Part shown: positions 10,677 to 22,600 of the stretch, piece after piece
Layout of the letters: each line of letters begins with the position of its first letter
Position numbering within the stretch: the first letter of the stretch is position 1
DNA from: Mortierella alpina
Lineage: Eukaryota; Mortierellomycota; Mortierellomycetes; Mortierellales; Mortierellaceae
Length of the DNA: 64,000 bases
Assembly: GCA_029449245.1 (NCBI GenBank)
Contig: JANATF010000009.1
Location: 1,426,001-1,490,000 of the forward strand
Reading direction: 5' to 3'
The notes under the pieces: model-generated
The model's database searches: none
What the model was told of the DNA's origin: nothing
The model's input: only the letters and a program-made list of their open reading frames with translations
Program-made: the position numbers and the translations under genes

Positions 10677-11254
10677 TCTGGTCCTACAGATAGGAAGGCA
10701 ATAGTAAATTCATTAAATAAATACCCACAGGCCATGCTGACGTTTCAGTAGAGATCGAGAGCGCACCAACACCGTCCTTAATCTCTACTTGCTGCACCTT
10801 GCTACGTACTGCTGTGGACCCAGAAGTGGGTAACGTGAGCTACACAAGCCAGAGACCATTCTGCTATCAGACGAGGTTGAGTGGAATGAGCGAGGTCGTG
10901 ACGGGTTGTGTTGCGTGATAAAGCCAAGCATACATTAAAGTTTTATATTATTTTGTGAGACGCATTGAGCACTGGGTTCGAGACGTTTTGAGCAGTTGGA
11001 CTTCCCAGGACTTTACCTATATCTGTGGAGAGGTAGGGCCAAAAAAAAAAACACATATGTTCATGTACATGTATATACATGTGCAAGTTGCGGATCCGTC
11101 TCACAAACTTGTGGCACGCGCCCCCTAGGCTTGGGTCGTTCCAAGAGTAGACACCGAGTCTGGTAGAGACCCAGCAGAGGCAGAGCATGGGCTCAAAACC
11201 AAACAATGGTTCCGTTTGAATTTTGGGGCTCTGAACCCGACCCTAAGAGCCGAA

Positions 11255-11269
11255 CTATCCACTGCACCA
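11255..11269 (-). other. tRNA-like box A fragment (weak)
   Basis: On the minus strand TGGTGCAGTGGATAG resembles a tRNA box A, and GGGTTCAGAGCCCC about 20 bases on resembles box B. The spacing is too short for a working tRNA. Possibly a decayed tRNA or SINE head. Confidence 0.2.
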
Positions 11270-11500
11270 TTCTCACACGATGCTGGAGTACTGAGCACTT
11301 CCTTGAAGCGTAACCGTTCGGCGTTCTGTGAGTGTGCTGTACACACGTACTGAACTGGAACGTACCTGCATGCATGACACGTCTGCAAGTTTATATGGCA
11401 ATCGAGAGCAGATCCTTACCACTGTATAAATACTTTGTGCCCTCTCCCACTCAACATTTCCAAATTCGTTTCTTTTCCCATACAAAACCTCTTTTCCTCC

Positions 11501-12131
11501 ATGAAGTCCATTTTCTACACAGCGATCCTCGCCACAGTCAGGTCTCTTTCCATCCTCGGCAGCCGTAGCTCTGTCGCCGAGGCATCTCAAATCACAGGTC
11601 TCGAGAAGAGACAACAAGACTACACCTCGTCTAGCTGGTGCAGTTCTTTCGCGCAGGGCTGCTCTGACGCCTCGCTCGTGGCCTGCGGTACATCCAACTT
11701 TGATGAATACAGATGTAATGTGTCCATCATGAACGGCAAATGCTCCTCGTACGGCGCTACTTGCATTTGCAAAACCGCTAGCGGTGTCTCCACAGATGCG
11801 ACTAATTCCGCCCTCGAAAAAACGTTTGCCGGTAAGGGTATCATTATTGAAATAAAGCAACTGGAATGGCGCTTGGATACCATTACCTTTTATACTGACA
11901 ATGTCGTACTTGATCATCATTATAGCTACGAATGGATTCTGTCGCTCAGCGGCTGGCAGCTATAAACCGCCTACATCAACCTCAGCGGTGCCATCCACGA
12001 CAGCTAGTTCGAACCCAGCGGCAGCTACTACTGTCAATGGAACTACCGGGAACAGCGCTTCCTTGCCAGCGGCAGCGTTCTCCGCAGTTGCACTCCCTAT
12101 CTTTATCTCCCTGGGTTTTCTGTCGGTATAA
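11501..12131 (+). CDS. small secreted Cys-rich protein, probably GPI-anchored (copy 2)
   Basis: Exons 11501-11831 and 11926-12131 encode 178 aa. It is a paralogue of the gene at 10003: the same opening MKSIF.TA.L.TV, a matching Cys domain (WCSSFAQGC, ACGTS, YRCNVS, CICK), and an intron in the same place and phase. The Ser/Thr/Ala-rich linker and hydrophobic C-terminus (AAFSAVALPIFISLGFLSV) again suggest a GPI anchor. TATAAATA at 11425-11432 sits about 70 bp before the ATG. The ectodomains have diverged much more than the signal peptides, as expected for fast-evolving surface proteins. No enzymatic motif seen. Confidence 0.85.
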
Positions 12132-12368
12132 TGCAGTCCTGTCAAGCAGCTTTCTCACAAGCATTATATACTACCTGACGGTACTAAATAATAAAGGTGG
12201 CCAGTGTGTTGATCCACGACACCGCCCGAAAAAAAAACGGGTCTCCTGTTTCTCCCTGCCCACAATTGTGGATGATGACTTGGGAAAGCGATACAGAAAA
12301 CATCACAAGGAGAACAGTGTCCAGACCTGAAGAGATCTATTGTATTGTATTCCCACGGCTGTCTGAGG

Positions 12369-14111
12369 TTACTTTCTACGATACGAATGGTTCAAGACTT
12401 TAAATCCCTTTTGCTCCATCATCGCATCCAGTATCTCTCGTTTCTCCTTCTGGTGATGAAGCTCTCCCTCCACCACCCGAAGTTTCGGCCAATGCTCCAG
12501 CATCCAGTTGACGTCCTGTTCCTCCATGTGCTGATAGATACCCTCAATGTTGAGCTGCTCCAGTTTTGCCAGACCCACCAACTTGGAGAGTCCCGCCTCC
12601 ACCGTGAAATCAAGACCATGATGCGAAAACCCATTTTCGTACATCCAGAGAATACAATGTCCCAAAGACAGCGTCTGCAGTTCTTTCAGACGACCCAGCT
12701 GCAGAAAGAGCCGTTGATGTAGAGTTCGGTTCTGCCATACGCTTTGTTGTGGATCTCCAGTCATGATCACATGCAGTCGCTTCAAACCCAAGCACACCCA
12801 GGGTGTGTCGTTGAAGAGATCATCCGGTCCCATCATCATTACGGAGGTGGATGATGCTAACCCTGGCGGGCCCGTTGCTGTTGGGATTCCCGCTACAGTT
12901 CCTGCTCGGCAAAAGGCTTGACGACTACAATCTAGTCTTCCGTAAGCAACCAGTACCTGCAGGTTCGGACATCCTGTCAGCAACTCGAGAACTGTCCCAC
13001 ATCGGATACTGCTCCGGACCTGTCCAAACTCAACATTCGTGAGCACTGCAAAGTGGCGTCTCAGGGCCTGCATCACGTCTGGGTCATTGAACATGGACGA
13101 CAGTGTATCGAACCGGAGAAAAAACCGCATCAGCCGTGGAATCGAGTTGAGGATCCGCGCCAGATGGGATGCTTCCAGATTCCGATCGGACAGGACAAGC
13201 GATGTAATCTTGCAGCAGTCTCGGGCAAGCAGGATGCAAAACTCAGAGACGGGAAGGTGCTGAGCACCCATAATGGACCACGCCAAGTGCTCAATCTTTG
13301 GAAAGAGTCTTATGAGCTCGATTTGCGTTCTGAGACCCAAACCAGTGTTGGTGGCGAGTGTCAAGGACCGCAACCGTGGGTATCGTCGAGTGCTGTCAAG
13401 TAACTCTAGTGGAAAGTCGGGATCAAAAGTGCAGTGTTGAAGCACGAAGGTCTCGAGATGTGTAAAGGCATCAAGACATGCCCGGACATTGAGCCGCGGA
13501 ATACGTGTGAAGAGGCAATCCAAGTGTCTTATGTTTGGGACGACTGTTGTCTGCGACGATCTTTGATCGGCGCTGATGGTCTCCCAGAACGCAGTCGTCG
13601 GTTCAAACCTGTCCATGGTCAGACACAACTTCCGCAGTCCGGGATTTTGTCGGATGAGCGTAATCAGAAGTAGGATCCATCGGTCCTTCCTGGCTACGAC
13701 TCCATGCTCCGTGCTCAGCTTGCCTTCTATTAAACTATGCGCCTCGTTTCCTTGAGCCTGGAGCACTTGACCCGATAGTCCAAGGTAGTTGTCCCAGTCT
13801 GACAAAACTCGCTCATCTTCTACGTACAGAGTCTCGAGGGATCGACAGTTCTCCATCGGGTACAAATCAGTGCGGTCCATGCGTCCTACATGCAGCTGCT
13901 GGATGTGGTGTGCATTCTGGCTAATGGCTTCGTACGATAGCTTGGTCTGAGGCAACAGGCGAGATATGGGGAGACAGCGCCAGAGGGCAGGGTTGAAAGC
14001 CGCATGCCATGATCTGCATACACGAGAGCAGCGCGCGAGCGATTTTGTATCACGGCAAAGGTAGGTGGACGAGAGGAGGTAGCGGAGCTCTGGAAGATCC
14101 AGCGGAGTCAT
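12369..14111 (-). CDS. F-box/LRR-like protein
   Basis: Single exon, 580 aa. The N-terminus (residues 4-50) has an F-box-like pattern: LPELRYLLSSTYL, then LARCSRVCRSWHAAFNPALW. The rest shows irregular leucine-rich repeats (LRKLCLTMDRF, HLETFVLQHCTF, LRSLTLATN). F-box proteins bring substrates to SCF ubiquitin ligases through Skp1; the LRR part would bind the substrate. Large divergent F-box/LRR families are typical of Mortierella-like genomes. The neighbour at 14546 has the same orientation and layout but low similarity. Specific target unknown. Confidence 0.88.
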   Translation of the reverse strand: MTPLDLPELRYLLSSTYLCRDTKSLARCSRVCRSWHAAFNPALWRCLPISRLLPQTKLSYEAISQNAHHIQQLHVGRMDRTDLYPMENCRSLETLYVEDERVLSDWDNYLGLSGQVLQAQGNEAHSLIEGKLSTEHGVVARKDRWILLLITLIRQNPGLRKLCLTMDRFEPTTAFWETISADQRSSQTTVVPNIRHLDCLFTRIPRLNVRACLDAFTHLETFVLQHCTFDPDFPLELLDSTRRYPRLRSLTLATNTGLGLRTQIELIRLFPKIEHLAWSIMGAQHLPVSEFCILLARDCCKITSLVLSDRNLEASHLARILNSIPRLMRFFLRFDTLSSMFNDPDVMQALRRHFAVLTNVEFGQVRSSIRCGTVLELLTGCPNLQVLVAYGRLDCSRQAFCRAGTVAGIPTATGPPGLASSTSVMMMGPDDLFNDTPWVCLGLKRLHVIMTGDPQQSVWQNRTLHQRLFLQLGRLKELQTLSLGHCILWMYENGFSHHGLDFTVEAGLSKLVGLAKLEQLNIEGIYQHMEEQDVNWMLEHWPKLRVVEGELHHQKEKREILDAMMEQKGFKVLNHSYRRK

Positions 14112-14545
14112 TTGTTGCGGCGTCGAAGAAAACAGTAATTTGAAGCGGAAGAGTGAACGAGAAAGAAGGAGAAGGTGCTTTTGCGCGTCTGCCGTTCGTG
14201 CAGAGTGTGCAGAGTGGACAGGAAGTGAGGCAAAGGACAGGGACGCAAGACACGATGGAGTTGGGGATGCAGCCCAATGCAGGCAATGGGGTCAAGGAGG
14301 ATACGAAAGCAAACAAGAAAAAAAAAAAGGACCGCTGAGACCAGAATTTATTCGAGCGCACGCCACCAAAAAAAGCACCAGCGGGATTCACATCGATGCG
14401 ACCGAGGCGCAATGTCGACACTGCAGCACGCCATCTAAACGCGTTGCCCTCGATCATGTTTTCGGCAGAAGGCTTCATCGACACTGCGCGATCAGGCGCG
14501 TTTTTGTTTAATCATCCTCTTGCAACTCTCAGCTCAGACCGTTGC
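14112..14545. other. intergenic between two F-box genes
   Basis: Upstream region of the 12369-14111 gene. It contains an A-run near 14321-14331 and no recognisable gene. Confidence 0.5.
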
Positions 14546-16108
14546 CTATGGATCGACGCTGAAACTATAATCCAGGGAGACAAATGCTACATCGGGCCGG
14601 AGTAGGTGCAGTTTGCTCACCAGCTGTTGCCGCTTCTTCTTGTTCTTATGCATCGTGCCTCTCATAACCCTCAGCGCCTTCCATGCAGTACCCATCCACA
14701 AGATCTCTTTTACATCCGCCTTGTGCACCAATCCATCCGATATAAGTTCCCGCAGCCTAACCAACGTTGCCAGACGCGCCAATCCATATTTCAGTCGCAG
14801 GTCCATCGAGTCCGATTCTGGTCTCTTGTGTATCTCGCTGTCAATAGCCGCCCGTCCAGTCGGTAGTTCTGCCCGACAAAGTGTCAATATCCGAAGGCAT
14901 CTTAGTCGACCCAACTGCTCGTAGACACGCTCCTGGATCTTCTTATGCTTTCCTACCTCCGTAATGCTTAGCGTCAAAACCTCGAGCTTCAAACAACCAA
15001 AAGGCCGCTCCACCAGAATCTGCGCGGGTATATCCCCTGCATGGAAAGTGACAAGACCAAGGCAGCCCACCATGACTTCACTAATCATCTCTGGTGCTAC
15101 ATTCCAGCACCACCTCAGATCCAATTCCTTCAGTTGCGTGCTCAAGCGACTCAGCACCGACAGAACACATCCTGTGCTGAAGGACGATTTGGTGGCATCG
15201 AGTCGAGACAGATGTGGGGAGCCTTTGATAACCTGCGCCATCAGAGCATCAGAGCATTCGCATCCACTAACATCCAAATTCTTTATCAAGGGGCTCTTGA
15301 CTGACACGATCTGAGCGTAGCTGCCCATGGAGATTGGGCTTAGAGGCGCTTTCCAGCCTAGCGTGGTCAGGTAGGGGCAGCTGGCTATGAGCTCAAACTG
15401 ATTCGTGGGGTTCATGTCGACGGAGAGCAGGCTCAGGGACACTAATGCCGTTAGGCTAAGCGAATCCTGCACCGGGAAGCCCCTGATACAAGTTCCTGCG
15501 AGTGATAACGTCCTGAGCCTCCGCAGTGTCGCATAAAATGGTGTCAATTGGCTCTCCGACACAGTCGTTCGTGTGAGCGCCAAGTGTCGCAGTTGGAGGC
15601 AGTCTGCGATGGTTGAGAACATGTTGTCCACCCAGTCCTGAGGCACAGGCACAGATAACGTACGACTGGAGTGTTGCTCTTCCCAGCGAATAGACACCAA
15701 TGTTGCAGCGTTGCGATGAATCAGGGACTGGAGAGTCCTTGAACTATGATGGAAGACACGCAGGTGGGTCAAGCGGACAATGTGGGGGAGGACGGTGAGG
15801 GACACGGCGGACTGACTCCCACGATACTGGATGCGAGTGATGTATCGAGCAAACTGTTCGATGCTAGAGGTGCTGGGTAGAAGACGCGTTTGGCGGTCAG
15901 CGCTGGCAAAGTACGAGTGAAAGGCCTGCTCGTCAAAGTTCATGTCGTGCCAAAGCACTGGCTCGAGAAGGAGTCGCCAGTGCGAGCAGACCTGCAGGCA
16001 GGCAACGGTGTCTCGCTTGGGCAGGAGCTGTGCAACGCTGAGAAGTATTTCGGGCAAAAGCGTCGTGTGCTGTGCAGTGTGGACTGCATCGCTTCTGTTT
16101 ACAGTCAT
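14546..16108 (-). CDS. F-box/LRR-like protein
   Basis: Single exon, 520 aa. The F-box lies at about residues 16-60 (LLPEILLSVAQLLPKRD, CLQVCSHWRLLLEPVLW). It is followed by leucine-rich repeats with the spacing LxxLxLxxT (LRHLALTRT, LRTLSLAGT, LVSLSLLSVD, LKELDLRWC). A likely SCF substrate adaptor; substrate unknown. Confidence 0.9.
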   Translation of the reverse strand: MTVNRSDAVHTAQHTTLLPEILLSVAQLLPKRDTVACLQVCSHWRLLLEPVLWHDMNFDEQAFHSYFASADRQTRLLPSTSSIEQFARYITRIQYRGSQSAVSLTVLPHIVRLTHLRVFHHSSRTLQSLIHRNAATLVSIRWEEQHSSRTLSVPVPQDWVDNMFSTIADCLQLRHLALTRTTVSESQLTPFYATLRRLRTLSLAGTCIRGFPVQDSLSLTALVSLSLLSVDMNPTNQFELIASCPYLTTLGWKAPLSPISMGSYAQIVSVKSPLIKNLDVSGCECSDALMAQVIKGSPHLSRLDATKSSFSTGCVLSVLSRLSTQLKELDLRWCWNVAPEMISEVMVGCLGLVTFHAGDIPAQILVERPFGCLKLEVLTLSITEVGKHKKIQERVYEQLGRLRCLRILTLCRAELPTGRAAIDSEIHKRPESDSMDLRLKYGLARLATLVRLRELISDGLVHKADVKEILWMGTAWKALRVMRGTMHKNKKKRQQLVSKLHLLRPDVAFVSLDYSFSVDP

Positions 16109-16681
16109 CGCTGACTAGAGAACGACAGCAATGTGTCTTTTTCGTTGCGCCGAGAGAGGAGCGGGCGGGAAGAGAGGCGATGAAAGGGGCGAGGGAGGAT
16201 GAAGTGTGCCATGCATCGTGTTTTGATGGGGTGCTGTTCACCGCATGTGTGTTGTGAGAGCCGTGCGGGGCGTTGTGTCCAGCCGCAATGTGGGCGAGGG
16301 CAAAGGACGGCACGTGATTCAAAATACATTACTTGGCGACCGAACCTTGCCGCCACCATAGTTTGGTGGAGGACCACGGTAACGCGAGTGTCTGACACAA
16401 CAAGGACATCCTTGCGGTCCACCCATTCGTCATTCAGCGCGCCAGACGATCGCGTCCTCCCGTATAATTGATAGAGCTGTAAGTCCTCTATAATCAACTG
16501 GCGGCCTCGTCTCTGGCATTGATATCTAGGGTCGTTCGTTTTTACAGCCCTTCATCCTTCGCAGTCCGCCGTTGCTCTCCCACCTTCAACAACCCAAAGC
16601 CCTAGCCCATCGGTCGCCAGATTAAATACGGTCGCCAAGTGACGTATTTTTAATCGGTCGCCAAATAGACAACTCCATTTA
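16109..16681. other. intergenic with GGTCGCCA repeats
   Basis: CGGTCGCCA occurs at 16611, 16629 and 16655, and its reverse complement TTGGCGACCG at 16333. An 11-bp inverted pair (16333-16343 and 16654-16664) could bound a small MITE-like unit. No coding region seen. Confidence 0.45.
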
Positions 16682-19600
16682 TTATTCGAGATCATCGCCT
16701 TCTTCCTCCTCTTCTTCCTCGTCCTCCTCTTCCTCCTCATCCTCCTCCTCCTCGTCCTCCTCTCCCTCTTCTTCATCCTCATCATCCATAGCGGTATCGT
16801 CGATATATGGATTTCTGATCCTTCGTCGCCTCTCTGCCTGCTCGTCCTGCCGCTCCAGCGTCCGATCTGCATATGCATCTGCTTCGTCCTCTTCGTCCTC
16901 GTCTTGAACCTCCATGATTTCCTCTTCATCATCACTCATCTCACGCTTGAACGGTCGGCGTCGCTGTGTCGAACGAGAGTCATGACCACGAGCCTCGTCA
17001 TCATCCTCCACAAGCTGGTCCTGTTCGTCGTCACTGATATCGCTGTTGGTAACTTGGCTAAAGAACACACAAAGAAGGTCAAAAACAGTGCAATTGAATG
17101 CCAGGTCGGGGTGTCAATAGGCCGTGTCGGTTTACCTCTTTGTGTGGATCCGTCGATCAAGATCGTCACGGTTCATGTCGGCATCGCCCATAGTCTCGTT
17201 CTCCCGGGCAGCCTTTGTTGATCTCCCTTTGGACTTGCTTGTCGTTGGTTTTTTCTTTACAACACCACCAGAGCTTTTACCATTAGCCTTCCTCTTGGTT
17301 CCAGGCCGTACTCTTTTTCCCAGTGAGTTGTCTCGGTCGGCTCTGTCGACGTCGTCGTCCTCCTCTTCATCAGTGGGATGCTGCTCAATCTCAATCTCAT
17401 CCTCGGAGATTTGTGGGAGCTCTGAGCTGATCTCTTCTCCGGCCAAGTTGCGGTGCTTGAGGTTTCCCAGCCAGAACGCTGCGCTGGCGTCATTGTTCTC
17501 CAGCATCAACTTGACCTCGAAAATAAGACTCTCCATAGTTCTTTTGATGGCCGGCACCATAGCCACAAGAGTTTCCTGCCTCGACGCTTTGGCATGTCCG
17601 CAGACGTTCTAACAGTGCGAGGAAGATGAAATTTAAGATCAAGCAATACTATAAAATAGATGCAGAGAACCAATCAAATTGCCTTGAGAGCATACCTGCA
17701 GGGACCTTGTAGCAGCTTGCAAGTTATTTTTAAAGATCCTCGCGACTGCATCCTGATGACCTCGGAAATGAACTCCCAGAAATGGCAAGACGCGCTTAAT
17801 GAACTGCTCCATAAATGCTTTAGAGTGACGCAACGTAACTGCCAAAACCTCCTTCTTGTCACTTGACTTTACAAACGCGGCGAGTCCCTGGAAGCATGTT
17901 GATAGACCTGCAATGTGACTAAACGCCGCCTGTGTGTCGTCAAAGTCCTCCTCCTGAAACTCGCCAACAAGAATAGCCAGCTGCGTATATAGCACCTGTG
18001 GAAATGTATCAGAACATATATCAGAGCCTGCTGAGATGAAAAGGCATCGCTGCGCTATATTGCAATAAAGGCAACCGCATAAAGGCGGCATTGACTGACC
18101 TTGGTATAAGTTGTAAAGGTACTTGCGGTCAGATTCGGGTGCATCTCCGAGATGCCATCGTCTTGGTTAAGGAACGAAGGCAAAACTTCCGTGACAAATT
18201 CGCTGATCAGCTCGAGACGTGTATTTGATTTTCGAATCTGCTCGCCAAGAACATATGCCAGTCTATCGTTCTTAACGTCGCCATAACGCCAAGTGCAAGG
18301 TTGGTTAGCGTTCGTATCAGCTACAACTTGTGGTACGTTGCGCTGCCTCAAAGGGCACATAAAAGATTCACGGATAGCCTTACTTACCTTGATAACATTA
18401 GATACAGGCCACTGATGTAGCAGCACGTCCTTGGCGAGCGCAGAGGCCTTAGTTGACGTTTCAAGATTCTGCGGGACCAGGCCCAGGATCTTGTCGATGA
18501 CCTCGACCAGCATCGCTGAGCTCTCAAAGTTCGGCATTGTTTCACGCCATGTTGCCAGACTGTTGAACGCCACCACTGCGACCGCAGAGAGATTGATCGA
18601 ATTCTTGATGTCGGTAATCTCCTCGACAGATTTTTGATCCAGGGCCAGCGATTTCAATAGCTCCTGTAAAGTGTTGCATGAGGAGCTCAGTCAGTGAACA
18701 GAGCCGCACGGCATGAATTGTGTGCCAATAGACACTCCTTGGAACCTTTCGTGAGCACTCATATCTCCACTCACCAGTCGTAGTTCTTTCCGGTCGCTTC
18801 CTTTCAGTTCACTCCATGATAAAAGGGCTAACAGCACTTTAAGGGCTATGTTCAAACACTCGTGAACAATCGCGATATCGACAGGCTCACCGCATTGATC
18901 CATGTCCTGCACAAATTGAAGAGCGTTAGGAAGTCTTTCTAATGGTTCTGACTGTGGTGCAAGAGCAGGGATATTATCCATACCTGATTGTCACTGTGTA
19001 GCAAGGCCAGCACCATGCGCGTCTTTGTCACAAGGTGCGGAACAATCTTGAGAATTCCATGCGCGAACTGTGTTGTGGACATCCTAACCAGCAGAGCGTT
19101 ACTCTCGGATGCGGCGATAGCGGCGCTCTTCTTGCCGAATGGCGCATGTGCAACAGGCGCTGGCAGTTTATACATGACCTTGGTCAAGAGATCCTTCAAA
19201 ATAAACCGCAGCTCTGGGTAGCGCAGTTGTACATTATTCTTACTCCTGCCTTCTTCATTTGATATCTCCGATATCTCAAATATCTCGCGCGTGATAGGTT
19301 CATGAACCCGCAGTACCTGAAATACATCAATCTAACAAGATGTGCCGAATTTTCTATAGTGAGAATTCACAGCAGGCGCAAAGTCATGATGTTGAAGAAC
19401 AGGAGAAAAAAAACCCATAATTCTTACCTCCAGCTCCCTGAGGTACGGTGCTAGAGATTCGTAAGTAACAATCTCACCAGAGTGCACGATAAATGGTCTT
19501 GCCGCCTGATCAACGTCCATATCTTGGGCCGATTTCTTTCCTTTGGCATTCGAGCCTAGTGATTTCGACTGAATGAAAGGTGCGTCGGAGAATGGTGCTA

Positions 19601-22600
19601 CTCCTCTGGATGCTGAACTCGAGCTGCATTTGATGTGGCTCGCCTCCAGTGGTTTGAATCCTGGGATACGTTTGAGTACATGCCGCAGCATGTTCTCCGT
19701 CTCTGATATTTGCTGCAGACGAAGGATGATACGAGCTAGTAGGATGCAACCAATAATGATCAGCAACACTAAATAGATATGCCCATAATACATTTATCGT
19801 CAATCATTTTTTTTTTTACCCATCGTCTGATCGCCAGCATCATAGGAGAATGCATTTACAATCTCACGGAACCTACGGCACATGAGCATATTCCAGTGTC
19901 AGCAAAGCACAATCAAAAACAATTCTGCTTGCACGCATCCAATATGCTTACCAATTGATCGCGCATAGAAGACCCTGCGCGACAGCATGACAAATTTCAA
20001 TGCTATAAACCTCCGCAATATCCTAAAGAATACGGGTTCACGATGCATGGATCCGAGGCGTACGAAGCATCAGCAAAGTTACAATAATTAAAAATATAAG
20101 TAACAGCCTTTGGCAAGCACGTTACCTCGAGGTATTCCCGTTTGAACATCGTGATGCCGCAGCCCAGAAGACCGTCAATGTCATCAAGCCCGATATCGCT
20201 CGTCGCCTTCTCAGTAGCTTGAAGCAACTTGAAAAGTGAGCACAAATAGACAGCCCCGTCCGGCGTATCAATCAAAGTTCCCTCTGACGCAGAGTCTGAC
20301 AGATCGGCACACAAACTTGGAATGATGCTAATAGACAGTTCCGACTCCTATAACCATGATGAGCGCGGCGAATTGGATTTCGGTAAGACTGAGTCCATAA
20401 GCCGACACAAGCACTTTCATCACTTTTCAACTTGATAAATCGCAGAGTACTGTACCGGACCGTCAAGGTTCATCCAACGCTCCAACCCAATATTGCGGTT
20501 CGGTTTCATCGGAAAAGTTTCGTTCGCTCCACAGACAAATGTTCCTGCAAACTGATTGGAGAACTCCTCCTTAATCCATAGCACTAGCTTAGGATCTAGC
20601 TTCCCAGACAGCACCATGTTTGCAAGTTCGTCGAATGTTAAAGATAGGCAAATCTAAACCCGGTAAAAATAACAGTACATCAGACATTAGCAAGCCTTGT
20701 GTAGTCGATCCTAAAGGTCTCCAGCATAAGATCACATACCGCCGATCTTCTGCAAGCGTCCCTGATCATGTGCATGTACATGACAGAGATCCTGAGGAGC
20801 GGATCCTTCTCCGCCTGGAGATGACTAGGAGCCTCAACTGCCTGGCTGGACGATCCTCTCTCATTTCCTCCGCCGTCTTCATTCTCGCCAAAAGCCTGAA
20901 CCAGTGCGATTGCACCCATGACGCCAATCTTTTTGTAATGCTCCAAGGGATTAGACAGTTGCTTCCTGATCAAAATGTTGATGTCTGTGATAAGAGTTCC
21001 TGTATGTCCAGATACTTCGTCCTATGATTGAAAGGTGCATTAGAACATGACGATCCTTTTCCAAGGAAACACATAATCCAATAATTTTCCCTACAGACAA
21101 TCCATCTCACCTCTCTAGCCAATGAACCAAGGACAACAAAAAACAACCTGATTTGCTCCAGCGAGAGATTGTCGATATAGTCTAGTACGCCCTTGATAAA
21201 TGCACTGTACTCATTCAAGATAGACCTTGATGCGTGTACAATGTTTTGTAGTACTGCCAATGATGCATCAATTTCGACAGTAGACCCGCTTCCGATGTGG
21301 ACCAAAAGCGACCCAACAATTTCCTGGCGATAGTATGCATCAGACACTTGGAAAGCGCATGTGTAGAGTGCGGAAGCCGTCCTGGCCACAATAGGGTGAT
21401 TCAGGCTGGATCGGAGTAGATTCTCGGATATGGAAAGTATGGCGGGTAAGTACCTAAGTAAAACGAGAAGTCATAGTTTGTAAGGTACAAGTTCATAGTA
21501 CGACCAAACCCGAGAGCTATCAACAAGATGTTGAATAAGCCCTACTCTCTTAATGACAGACCGTGAACTAGAATCGTATCCTCGAGTAACTTCCCAGTGA
21601 GATGTCCCTCAATTATTTTTTTGCGAATCAGCACCTCGATTTTCTTTTTCAAGCTGACGATTGAGTGCAAAATGAAAATCACCATAACGTCAATCGCCTT
21701 ATGTTGCCCCTAAAAGAAAGCGGTTGAAATTATGGACTTTTAGGGACCTGGAGTAGACCATTTGAAAACGGACTTGTGGGCATATCTGATTCTTACAGGT
21801 TTTGTGAGAGCGACCAGCGCCTTGTACCAAGCATCCGTGACAAACTTTTGGAATCGAATGCCGGTCTTCATGGCGTCTGTGTTGAGAAGACGGAGGAAGG
21901 GTCAAGTCAAGTGCCACTGATATCTTGGATATAAAAATTATATTTCCGTGAGGGCATTCTCAAAAGCGAATCAACAAGGCTCGACATACCTAATATTAAC
22001 ACCTCTGGTGTCTGGCTGGCAGAGCTAGACCGTGGCTTGCTCTTTGAGGTTCTCTGTAACTTGTTGATCGACCTGAAATCCAATCTGCCTCGAATAGTTT
22101 CAATGACCTCCGCAACTGTATCCGGCTCCACCGTCTGTAGCAGAAATTTGATGACCATGGGTAGGTCGTCTAGGTCCGCCGATTCCAGTGTGTCCAGAAC
22201 GTGATTCCGTGCATTAACCTATGTCAGCGTAAAGTCGACAGGTGAGTGCCTATTTTATCATCGGCGTCCTGGTATGAAATTGCATCTCATTGAGCGGGCA
22301 ACTTGCAACTGTAGTAAAAGTTTGCTTCGTACCAACATATCGGACTGCAGGTTAAGGTTCGAGAGGGCGTCCAGGGTTGGTGCTAAAAGGTCAGAACTGC
22401 TTTCCATCAGCTCAACCAGTCCAAGCACGACGGTCTAAACAAAAGATGGGTTGGTCAACGTCTCGCTAGGTTCGATAATGCGTTATCAGAAGAGTAGTCA
22501 ACAGATGAATACCTTGTGCTCTGAATCAGGGATGATTTCTGGCAAACTTGTAATAATATCTCTCTTGACTGATATGGGCGCAACCGATATGACCTTCCAA

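Noticed and set aside
11226-11269. tRNA gene on the minus strand
   Set aside because: Box A and box B lookalikes are about 10 bases too close and no cloverleaf can be drawn.
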